Below are positions 33,701-44,596 of a stretch of DNA of 64,000 nt, in pieces. Location: positions 682,001 through 746,000 of the forward strand of contig JAMXSV010000021.1 of NCBI GenBank assembly GCA_027559495.1, in the 5' to 3' direction. A model generated the notes under the pieces. It was not told the DNA's origin. It saw nothing but the letters and a program-made list of their open reading frames with translations, and did not search any database. A program made the position numbers and the translations under genes. The DNA comes from Aurifilum marmelostoma (lineage: Eukaryota > Ascomycota > Sordariomycetes > Diaporthales > Cryphonectriaceae). Every line of letters starts with the position of its first letter. The stretch's first letter is position 1.

Positions 33701-36700
33701 GCTGGGGAGGGTCCCATAGTACTAGGCAGTTACCATAAGTCTCTCTGCTGCCAAAAACACAGCAGGGAAGTGGCTGTGGGGGAAGGCTGGGAGAACCCAA
33801 CACGCCCAAGTACCGCTAAGGGGGATGCCCCGTACATTGATCATGCCCCTGTACACCACGCTACCCACTGTCTAGTACTAGTGTTTTCCTCCTCGGTGTC
33901 GTCTAGTCGGTACATACCGCCCAGGTGGGACACAAACATCCGCCCGCGCCTGCTCCTTCACCAGCGGTCACCGTTTACTGCCAACTACCATTGCCTTCAT
34001 GGCTAGTCTATGAGCTAATAGACGCCGTTGACCAGGGTGATGGGATACATAAAAATATGACACTCAGAGGCGCCTACTATGTTCTCGACCGATGGATGGA
34101 TGGGTGGTGATCTCTGTTTCAGGGGAGGAGGGGAATATCATTATGGTTCAGGCTAATGACTTGCGACCCAACGTCCCTACCGACACCTTGTGATACGTAC
34201 CACACAAACCTGAGAGCGAGGTCCGGCACCAAAATGTGACGTGTAAATATTACGGACAGTCTCGCCTTGTTGTCTCTGCGCGTTGGGATATTAGACTGTA
34301 AAATGAAAAGGGTCAGACACCAACAAGGTACACCCGATGATGCTACCATAATACAACATATACAATGTCATGATATTAACCCACTTGACTACACTCAAAA
34401 CAGACATGTCCTGTGTATAGACACATTGTGGCCCCTGCCCACCCAACATCTGGCAGGATAGACATGTTACTATTTACAAGCCCTACACGCGGGCGGTATC
34501 TACAAGGCAGCGAGGTAAAAGCTGAGACGTGGGACTAAGTACCTACAAGGGGCAAACGGAATCCTCACACCACAACGTTCTATACTGAGTACACCGCGTA
34601 TCTGTATCAGGGGTCAGAGCGAGATGATATGCTTCAGGTACAGTGGGTGCAAGCATGCACGTGGGCGTACCCAGGCCAGCAGCATCCACATGGGTTCCTC
34701 TCTGACAGGATCATGATCTTATCAGTGACCAGATGCTCCGTTGTGGCCCAATCGGTGCATACTAAGTACTCGACGTGAACAACCTGGGCAGGCAGCTTCT
34801 GCAAGGGCTCAGACAGGTTGAGCAGGTGGGTACTGAATGGTTCCCAATCGGGACGAGAGCGTGCTGCGTCGCCTGTGTATTGCGGGAGGAGCCACCTGAG
34901 GATGACCTCTCGGCATTTACTGTTCTAATCTAAGGTGTGTGCACAACGATTCGCATCCCTTTTCCCCCCCCTCTATACCAAAGCCCCCTCCCCCCCCCTC
35001 TTCTTCTCCCTGAGTCGCCCGTGGGCTCATGCCCAGCTGTCGGTCCCGAGCTTACAGCGAGGTCGCATTCCGTGTGGGAGCCACCCTCCGGGCTGAGAAC
35101 TTGTACCTGTGTGTGCCCTGGTTCCTGACAACGTTCCAGGCTGAAGCCACGTGGTAGGTGAGATTGCTATTGCGGTGGTGATGTAGAGAGTTTTCTGGGT
35201 TAGATGCACTGGCAAGGATGTCTATTGTCGACAAGGCGATGTGAGTTGGAAGGTTTGCATATCATACGCTGCGTCGTACCAGTAAATGTCTGTCGGAGAG
35301 GTTGCGATGAATTCCACTGTGTACATGACAAACGAAGACCTCTATAGACATGGTTGCTTGATTTCTTAGTCGATCAGTATCCGAAGCGGACGAGCCCTCC
35401 GCAAGAACAGAGACCTCTTTCCCGAGTAATTTGGATTTGTTTTCGCAGGCAGGTCCGCCCCGCCATCTTGGAAAGAGGAGAGAGTTTGGGGGGTGGGTGG
35501 AAGGTGGTGGGTGCGGACCTTCCGCCTAAGCGCAGGGGTGCGGCCGTAACTTCCAGAATGCACTTCTGGGGGACTGGACCTGTACCACAGTAGCAGACCA
35601 CCACCACCAACCAGTTTTGCTAATGCGCCGCACTTTTTGTCATTGATCGCATAACTGCCTCATTTCCTCACAACACACCGGACTCCATCCTTCTCGTCAG
35701 AGCTTCAGATACCATGCATCCCTGTGGCTTACATGACGTTTTATCAAATTGTTAGAGCTTGCCTCCGGTTCGCACTCATGCTGTTGGAGTGCCTTTTGTT
35801 CACACCAGAGAGGCCAGTGCGTGTTGGACGTGATGATCCACATCCTGGCAGCAACACATGCCAACATCAAGATCGTCGCCGCCAGTCATGCACACGCCAG
35901 CACTAAACACCAGAGTCAGCATCAATCGTCATTTGGCGCCATCATCGCCACAGCCAGCGCCACTCACACTCTCAGCCTCGAGTTGTCTCATTCTGACGGC
36001 CCCAGTGGGGACCAAGAGCCGTCATCGCTACGATGTTGGGTCTGCAAAAAGGTCGCTGCGCCGTATCCGCTTCGCAAAGGCAAAACCTCGCCTCAGGCGG
36101 CGTAGGCTCTTGGCTGTATCCTCTCTCAGGTCACCGTCTAACCTTTTCCATGGATCACGACATATCATGGTAGTATCAGCATTCATCAGCATGAAATGAT
36201 CGACTCGTGGGCCCGACTTGCCCTCCTACCGGGCCCGAGTCTCACACGGCACCGACAATTTCGTCCGAGTATATACTTTGTGCAATATACGGTACGCCAG
36301 TGCTCTCGCCGCATGGGTCGCCTATGGAACGTGCTCACCACCACACTTACCCAGTCTGCCGGTACCGAGAGGTCGCGATAAGCTGGACTAGGCCGCAACA
36401 TCGAAAGGTGGCTTTGGTGGTCATAGTGTATCGAAGCTCAACATACGCGGGAGAGCGTGGCAGGGCTCCGGCTCGACCAGCAGCTCGGCAGCAGAATGCT
36501 CACTGTTCCCATCATTGATCTGCAGCGTACTACTATGGTATCAGCTCCGACTCTCCTCCACAGCCAAAAACTTTCGATCCCTGTCTCCCACGCACGGCCT
36601 CGACTTCTGCACCCAGCGAGACGTCCAAGGGCATTACCAGACCGTTGTGCTGGGCTCCTGACCTGCAGCTGAGATGAAACAAGCGGGGCACATTTCCCAA

Positions 36701-37713
36701 TCGGTACGGTGGTTGGTGCCTGTCTGGGCGACCAGGGGCCCGTGGTGTGTCTGCTCTCCATCCTCTCGCGAGATGAATTGACTAGGGGAAATCTGGGGCT
36801 CTCTCATCTTGATCCCCTACGCAGTACTATGGCATCTCCGCGTGGGAGCGATTAGGTCCGCTCCCGTGTGGCATCTGTTCCTTTCCGTCGACGCGCTGCC
36901 GAGATACCCCAACTATTCTCATCTCTTCGAGACACCTTGAACACATCTAAAGCTCAAGCAGCCCATGCTGTCATCATGCTCCGTTGAAGAAGGCGGCGCC
37001 ATCGACGCAAGATGCGGGCGCGTGTGTGCGGCAGGGTGAGAATGAGAGAGCACTAGACTGCTTTGGAAGATCACATGCGGTCACAGCACTGTTGGAACAC
37101 TAGGGTCCAGAGGCACCTTAGACGTCATTTTACTGCTCCTCAACAAGTCCCTAAAGCATATCCGAGAGTGACTCGCCCTGAGCAGCCAGCACCTGAGCAC
37201 CAACATTTGTGCCCTGCGAGGTCGTAACGAGAATGGGCCTGGCGGTGTGGGGTCCTCTCTCTTACATTACTCAGAGACAAGGTCCAAGAAGAGACCTTCT
37301 GAGTCTGTGTTGACCGGTCACTTTGGTACCATGAAAATCCTTGGCAGCAAGGAGTACCATCAAGCAGATCGGCCGTCGCTATCGCGCCTCGTCGAACCAT
37401 TTCGACATCATCGTTGCAAGGTATGCGTCGGCAGCTGTGAGGGGAAATGGGTGGTGGCCAGCGTTGTGGTGACGAGGGGGGTGTGTAAGCGCGACTTGGA
37501 GCAAGAAGGGCAATGCAATTGACCTGCGCGCGACTGCGGTTGTGCTGTATTAGTGGGCAGGGCGACAACCGAACGATAGCCAACGCACCCAGTGTCACCC
37601 TGCGTTACACTGCCATTGGGTACGGAAGACACGGACTGACCCTCCGGTTTTCCAGGGTGACCAGGGGACCACGAGGCACTCCTCCCCACTTCCAATGGTA
37701 GGTACGGTGCATT

Positions 37714-38739
37714 ATGGCCCGCGGGCGATACTGCGGCGAGTACCTGCTATGCGTCTTACTTGGTACGTGCAGTTGGGTTCGCGCTCTGATTCGACACCGC
37801 AGACTGGCTCCCCATGCCCTCGGGCCCTACGCATGCTGTCATCGAGATACCCTCGCCTGCGCAAAACGTACCCTGTTGCTCCTCTCCTATGATGAGATTG
37901 TGCGAGGCGGCCGTCCTGGCGCACCCCCCCTGAGCATGCAACAGATGCTAGCTCATTCGAGAACGCCCAGTTCATCAGTGGCTATCGCAGGGACATCGCA
38001 GCGGGCCAAGTACCAGTTCTGCCATCTGCTCCGCACACGGTACGACCTTTTAGAGCAGGAGAACAAGCATGTGCCTGTCCGGATTGTTTTTCAAATCATC
38101 ATCTTCCTTTGCAAGCCGGATCCGAAGCCTTTCGAGCGCAGGCGGGTCTCGTCCGAGAGAAGTCATCAGATTGCGGGTACTGTACGGCAAGCCTCATTTC
38201 AAGCATCCTGGAATTTGCCCAGAAGCTGGCAGCCTAATGTCACCCACAATGGCTCACAACTCAGCCTTGGTGTGGTTGATCACCAGATGCCAACCTGCAT
38301 CGGACCTCAAGATGCGAGACAGCGTCGCATTGCGTCAAGATGCAGCTGCAACTACCTCGTGGGACCTACAGCAGTCCTGCAGCGCAGCCTGGCCTCCAGA
38401 CGGGCCTTGGTCGTCACATCACACCACACCAGCGCGGCCCAGGAGACAAACTCGAATATCTGGACAGGGAGAGAGAGAAGGGGCTGGTCGGGGGCAGGGG
38501 TCTGCCGAATCTCGTCGACACAGTGTTCCCGGTGGGCTGGACAAGGGCTTGACCAGGGCTGCCGGAGGATGAAGCGACCCAGCCGACTTCCCGCAAGCTT
38601 GCACAACAAGCGATTTGACAGACAACCCTTGTTCGTCGCCCATCCTAACAACGACCAAGTACTGCTAGGCCAGGACTGTGAGTCCTTTACGCGGCGCGGC
38701 AATTCCTTCAAAATGGGGTTACAGCCCGTTCTGACTTAA
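37714..38739 (+). CDS. Long unrecognised open reading frame (doubtful gene)
   Basis: An ATG-initiated frame of 341 codons without interruption, the longest in the central gene-poor region. The predicted protein is Arg/Ser-rich and poor in acidic residues, with scattered Cys and Trp, and shows no domain or signal peptide. A more protein-like centre (around LLEQENKHVPVRIVFQIIIF) lies near residues 112-131. At this base composition a frame this long is rarely expected by chance in a 33 kb stretch, but composition argues against an ordinary gene. No intron signals are needed to keep it open. It may be lineage-specific, decayed, or fortuitous. Confidence 0.2.
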   Translation: MARGRYCGEYLLCVLLGTCSWVRALIRHRRLAPHALGPYACCHRDTLACAKRTLLLLSYDEIVRGGRPGAPPLSMQQMLAHSRTPSSSVAIAGTSQRAKYQFCHLLRTRYDLLEQENKHVPVRIVFQIIIFLCKPDPKPFERRRVSSERSHQIAGTVRQASFQASWNLPRSWQPNVTHNGSQLSLGVVDHQMPTCIGPQDARQRRIASRCSCNYLVGPTAVLQRSLASRRALVVTSHHTSAAQETNSNIWTGRERRGWSGAGVCRISSTQCSRWAGQGLDQGCRRMKRPSRLPASLHNKRFDRQPLFVAHPNNDQVLLGQDCESFTRRGNSFKMGLQPVLT

Positions 38740-39158
38740 TTGCGTCGAGGGTACTGCTTTGCTTCGAGAACTTCGTGAAGGTGGCATCGATTCCTTCACC
38801 CTCTGGTGGCTAGCATCAGGCCTCAACATCCACTTTTCCGCCACCTCAGTTGTTTCTTATTTTATTTCATTTTCGTGTCCCGGCTAGGCGTCTCTCCGGT
38901 GCGTTGCTTCAGTCGCTATGGCGTGTGCTTTTCTTCTCACGGTATGGCAATACTATGGTACTACTTGGTATCAGGTCCGCTCCTGTAGCGCTGAGCACGC
39001 AATGAAGCGCAGATTCCCGATTGGCTTCGAGTCTAAACCACCAGTCGAGAGCGCGCGATGGAGGTCCCATTGGAGTTTCGTGTGTCCAGGACCAGGTCGC
39101 GGTGTAAAACCCCTGCATAGCTTGAAGGCGATCCCTGCCGTCAGCCTAACAGGACATG

Positions 39159-39170
39159 GTACTATAGTAC
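39159..39170. repeat. Palindrome GTACTATAGTAC, copy 1
   Basis: A perfect 12-base palindrome. With one flanking G before and AACTA after, it matches the copy at 39969-39980 over 18 bases. Confidence 0.8.
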
Positions 39171-39938
39171 AACTACCACGCTGCCAGCCAGCCAGCTTAC
39201 CAGCCAGTCAACCTCACAGCGGCAAGGCTGGCGCAGAAGACAGCCCGGTCTGATCCAGCTGCACCGCGCTTGTTCTGCACGTCCAAAAGTCAGCCGATCT
39301 AGCCGCGCAACCGTAACACAGCCTTGCAGTAAGTTCCAAGGCACGCACACACTCAGACGGCACACCTAATTAACAAGAACCTACGGGCACTATCTTTAGA
39401 CCGCCATCCACATCGCAAGAGGACTAAATTCTACTACGGCATGATCGCCGTTCTTATTGCATCATCTCGATATCTTTGGAGATGCCCCTCGTTAGAGATG
39501 CAGTGTCGGCTGATCCTGTCCCATCAGAGCGATGCAGCTCGGCGCGGTGGACAGAAGTTGGCCTGTCTGGTGCCTGCAAACATGCTCTGACACAACAGCC
39601 ACATGCTCTAGAAACTACGGCATGCCTGCCCTCAGAGTGATAGTATGCGAGTGGTGGGGACGACGGTTTCCGAATGCGCTCTTCTGCCCTGAACATTATC
39701 TGCCGGGATCGCGCTGCGGGCCGGGGCGCTGTCGAGTCGCTCCAGAGATGGGGAACCCTCTGATGCCCACCAAGCGAAATAGACTTCAGACGGGGACCAT
39801 TGGCGATCATGGCGCCCGGCAGCAGGCGGAGACTTCACGAGTCGCGTAAACGGACACCGCTACGGACACTAATGAACGACCTCGCAGAGCGAGAACCGAC
39901 ATTGGCTCAAGTCCGATGACCCGCAAGCTGCAACGGCC

Positions 39939-39979
39939 TACTATGGTACCACTACCACAGTGCCCGTGGTACTATAGTA
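39939..39979 (+). repeat. Imperfect inverted repeat built from two TACTATRGTAC motifs
   Basis: The left arm is TACTATGGTACCAC (39939-39952) and the right arm GTGGTACTATAGTA (39966-39979), complementary at 13 of 14 positions around a 13-base loop. The right arm contains the perfect palindrome GTACTATAGTAC, which recurs at 39159-39170 with the same flanks. Confidence 0.7.
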
Positions 39980-42900
39980 CAACTATTATGTGCTACTTAG
40001 TAGGCACCGCTGCGGGAAAACTGACAGCTCGTGCTATTCTTAGCACCGACCGGATTCGCGCGGGCTTGCAAAGCCCGCCAAAGTTCTGACCAGACCTGGT
40101 TCGCAAACAAACGAGATGAACCAACAACCGGAACGGAGACAATTCGAGGTCAAACCCGTCTCTGATCCTGACAAGGCATGATAAATGCCCGGTTCGGGAG
40201 CCTGTGCTGCTGTTACTGGTTGCTGGGTGCAAGCCGATAAGCAGACAGGTTGGACCACCGGGGAAGCATGCCGAGCAGATTTGTTTTGTCGGGAGGGAGA
40301 GGTGTGTGTGCGTGTGTGTGTATGTTTGTTTGTGTGCCTCATCGGCCACGACAGTGGGGCTCAACCTAGCGACACAGGAATTGTGCGCTTACAATCTCTA
40401 CGCCTTCCAACCTGTCAGGCTACATAGCGGTTCCACAGCGTGGCACAATGCTTATGCTCTTGCGCCTTGTGTAACCAAGAAGCTTACGCCTTAGCCGCGG
40501 GTGGTGTACCGGCTGTGGGCAGAACGGTGTCGCAGCCTGGTTATTTTGCCCTCCGCACAGGTCCCAGAAGGGCAAAAGCCTCGTCGCCCACCGTGCTATC
40601 GCGAATCAGGACGCTGAAGCTGCTGGCTAGCGCACGATATATTCCAGCTCGGCCCACAACAAGCTCTATTCTGTTCATCCTGTGGGGACGACCAAGGGGC
40701 AAGCTCGTTGTCCAACGGGACCACCGGCGTACTCCAGGACTCCCCCCCCCCCCGGGGGGCGAGGAGATGAAAGCGATTGTGTGTGTTTATCAACCTGTTG
40801 TAGGCACTATGTTGGTACCTGCCTCAAGAGGTTGGGTATGTACAGTACTTTCTCAAGGAGTGGACAGAGCGCCAGACTTGTCTAGGATGCAGACAGCGTC
40901 GCACCAAATGGGTCTGGGAGGAGAACCACAAAAACACCCCTCTTACCATGCTACCGCATGTAGCACTTTGGCACGACGCAGAAAGCCAGGCACGCCAGTC
41001 AATCACAGACTAACCAACCCCCTGCGACGCGGGAAATTCCATGGGTCCCATACATACTGCATGGGCCCTGGCCGGGGTAGTGAAGGAAAGAGGGAAAAAA
41101 TTGTTAGTGTCACCGACAAGGCGTCGCAAACTGTGTCGAGCGCTGCACAACGCTCTCGGGCGACAAGGTGAAGTTTGGCGACGCAGCCGCCACTTCTGAG
41201 GCACACGAGGGCGACGACCGCAACGTGAGACTCCATAGTTGCGGTGAAAACACACATGTAATAGCAACACGCAAAGGCGGTAGACGGATGTGCCCTGCAC
41301 CTGCGACCCGTATTTCACGGTAGACGAGGTGCATACCAGCATCGTGCTGCACCACGCTGCTGGCAGAACGAAGGATCACTGGCGTGCGAGGGTCCTCCCG
41401 CCTGGCCGCTTGGGAGATGCGTGTCAAGCCCTACAAGGCTCTCTGCCGCCTTGACCAGGCAGGCACAGCAGCATATGTTGCTGATCGTTCACCCACACGC
41501 AGAAGCCCCCCTCTGGCCCCATTCTATGGGATTTTTTGCGCGACAAGAAGGGCACTGACGCAGCCAGTGGTGATCAGCGCCACAAGTCTGGGCGTCAGCA
41601 GCACGCTACTGCATCTCTGTCTGTCTGTCTCTCTCTCGCTCTCCCTCCCTCCCCCTCACCCCCCCCTTTCTTTTGCTTTCCGCCATATGATGCGGCGCCA
41701 GATCTCTCAATGGGTGCTGCAAAAATCCTGCCCGAGACCCTTCGGCGCCGCATGCCACGGCACGGGATCGGAATGGCTGTCAATGCTCACTTCCTTCCTT
41801 CGGACAGGGCGATGCGGTGTGATGCGGTGGCATTTGCTACGTAGAGCTGCGGATGTGCGGCGCCGGTCTCGTGGAGGCATGAATTTCCAATCGCTGGGAC
41901 TGTTTGTTCCGGCGGCGGGGCTGCAAGGCTGCGGGGCGCTGCTCTATCTCTGCGGTACCTGATCTAGACAACGACCTACGGGGGATCGAGGAGGGGAAGA
42001 GGCAAAGACAAGGGCGCCCTACGTGTTCGAAGACTGCACGATGCCTGACCGACCCTTCAGAAGAGCCAGCGACCCTGGGTGGGGGTCCTGGCCCCGCCCC
42101 TACTGTGCGTGTGTAAGATGATTGGACCAGGAACGATACCTCGTACTACGTACTTGGTTATGTGGACTGCGGCGGTCGCGAAGAATGTCACATTCGTGGC
42201 AAGCATGAACTCGCTCCAGCATATACAAGTATCTCCCCTGGGTGGGCTCATCTCGTCGTCGGGCCCGGTCGCATAATTGGTCCAACAACATTACTACGAT
42301 GCTCACGATGCCAGTCCCGTGATTTGCCTGCTGCTACCTGGGGGCGGGCCTCAAGAATCTTATGTCCCAATTGGGGTCAGGGTCACTGGGCCCGTGGTAT
42401 CATCGGCTCTTACGGACCGCTTACCACTTGTGGAGACCCTCCGCTCATTTCTCCCTGCATCATATCTGCACGGTGAAATTAAACCAAGGAAGAAAATAAG
42501 AAATAAAATAAAAATAAAAAAAAAAAGGAAGGGAGAAGAATGGGGTCTAGGGTGGACTCAGATCTCGGGTCCTGGGAGCCAGGGAGAGATCCCCAAGAAG
42601 GGTTCAGGATCCTGCACAGATCTCGTCGGCTGACATCAGCAGAAGGCACAACAATCTATCCGCGAGCATTTTGTTGCCGAGTCCGAAAAGCACAGCCGGA
42701 ACAAACGGGTTACTCAGGCAATCGCCGAAGAATCCGCCCGGGATGGGGGAGGAGAATTGGACAGCTAAAGCCGATCGTATAGCTCGGGCGACGATCATGT
42801 CAGGTTGCTCGTTCTCGCATCTCGCTCCAAGCGACTCTCTCGCATCTATGAAGTGGCACTCGCTCTGGAGTGGAGTCCTTGTCCCTCGACTGGTGAACCT

Positions 42901-44569
42901 ACATCGCTGTGTCCATCAGAGGAAAAACCCCAGAGGACACCTTGAGAGAATATCAGCTATCACCTCGTCTCCCGGGCCCAGCCAAGTTGAGCACATGCGG
43001 CATGTGAGATTCGGAGCTGCGCGATTTGCGCTTAGCAGACCCTCCATCATACGATTTGGGAGACGGAACAGAAATTAGCAACGGATTTACACACTCCAGA
43101 GAATGCGACCCGACGCGGCAGTCCTCCCCCCACCATGAGCTGCTTCAGTCAGTGGATGATGATGATGGAGCTGACACCTGAGCAGGCCCTCCCCGCAGTT
43201 TCTGAGGAGGGACCACCCCTTCTTTCATCCTCCTCCCCCCCCCTCCTTCACCGTCGTCCCACCCACCATGCTGCACGGACATCTGGCGAGCTCCAGCCCT
43301 ATGAGCACCGCCCCCCTCCAAGCTGTGACAAGAGCTGTGGGTGTGATATGATGTGGTGTGGGTGCATTGTCTCTGCCGACTTTGCGCGCCAGCGAGAGAG
43401 ATGTAAAGGGGGGGGGGGGGGAGATTGGCGGCGACAGGACTGGACGCCTCCTACGTCTTGTACGTGGCTGGTAACTGCTGCAGGCCTGGAGCTTGGCAGG
43501 ATGGCGCTGTCGCAACACGCTGTGCATACTGCATCTCCCTCTATTCGGCCAGCGCTACCACTGAAGATCCAGCATGGGCTCTGTTGAGGGCTGAGGTATG
43601 GGCCTATGACGGGCGAGCGATCCCCAAAGATTGTCTCTTGTCTGCCCTTACGTCTGGTCCTGCCACAGTAGTAGAGGATGAAGTCTTGTCCCGCTCTTTG
43701 CACAAGTTGTGGTACCAGATGCTACAGTACTCTCAGAGCAGGGACGGGGACCCTGTCTGCTTGCGCCGGAAACAAAGAAAGAAAAAGAAGGAGGGAGGGG
43801 GCAAGCAATCACATCCCAGCTAGCTCTGGCTCTCGCTCTACTCACCTTCTTCACCCAGATGGCCAATGTACTTGCAGCCCATAGTACATCAGTACCTTGA
43901 AAGCATGTTACGCCGACTGGGTTCTTTTGTAGGCCCCTGGCCCCTGCAAATCGACTGGGACTGGGACGTGTGAACCGCGGGCGGGGCCCTGAAGCAGTGA
44001 TCGACCGCACTTGGCTCTCGACTACCGTGCCGATATGGAATGTCTCCGCTCCCTTTCCCTCAATATACTTTTGCTGGGCTTCGGCGTAAGTTGTCTCAAG
44101 CTGGATCAACAGCTCTTTGGGGCCCGGCCGGTATATCAGGCGGCTTGTCGGGGACTTTACCAGGAGAGGGATGGAGACTGCTACTCCTCCATAGGGCTGT
44201 GCCATAAGCCTGAATATCCTCTCTTCTGGCTGGTCGTGGTTCTCGAGACCTGCATGCAGGCATCCATGCAGGCAGGCAGACAAGACAGGCATTGCGCGTG
44301 GGGCAACAAAAGCCACGAGCTCGCAGAGTCAGGCCCGGCAAATCAGCGCTCTTGCTGACAGAAAGACATTCAGAGCTGTAGAATACTATGGCATATCACC
44401 GCATCCCATGTACATAAAATAGTACTTCTTCTACAGACTATGGTATGCGATGTACCTCGGACATCGACACAGCGATGAGCCAGCGGGCCCCTCGTGGGGA
44501 GCGGGATCCGCCAGCGGGGCATAAGCCTGGCCGCCCTAACTGCCATCATGACCATCATCGTCATTAGTA

Positions 44570-44596
44570 TCGTCGTCGTCGTCGTCGTCGTCGTCA
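44570..44596 (+). repeat. (CGT)n trinucleotide repeat
   Basis: About nine uninterrupted units beginning after ATTAGTAT, in gene-poor DNA. Confidence 0.9.

Larger units (their letters stand above)
30520..37700. other. Gene-poor DNA upstream of the C2H2 gene, part 1
   Basis: No recognisable gene. Frames of 140-150 codons at 31050-31578 (minus) are made of A/T-rich and G/A-rich tracts and look spurious. TACTATGGTAC-like motifs occur near 33714, 36531 and 36824, and ACTAAGTACT-type motifs at 30951, 34533 and 34761. A run of nine Cs sits near 31695. Confidence 0.55.

Noticed and set aside
40440..41171. 243-codon plus-strand frame in the gene-poor centre
   Set aside because: Composition resembles translated noncoding DNA; length is within what chance could give over the region.
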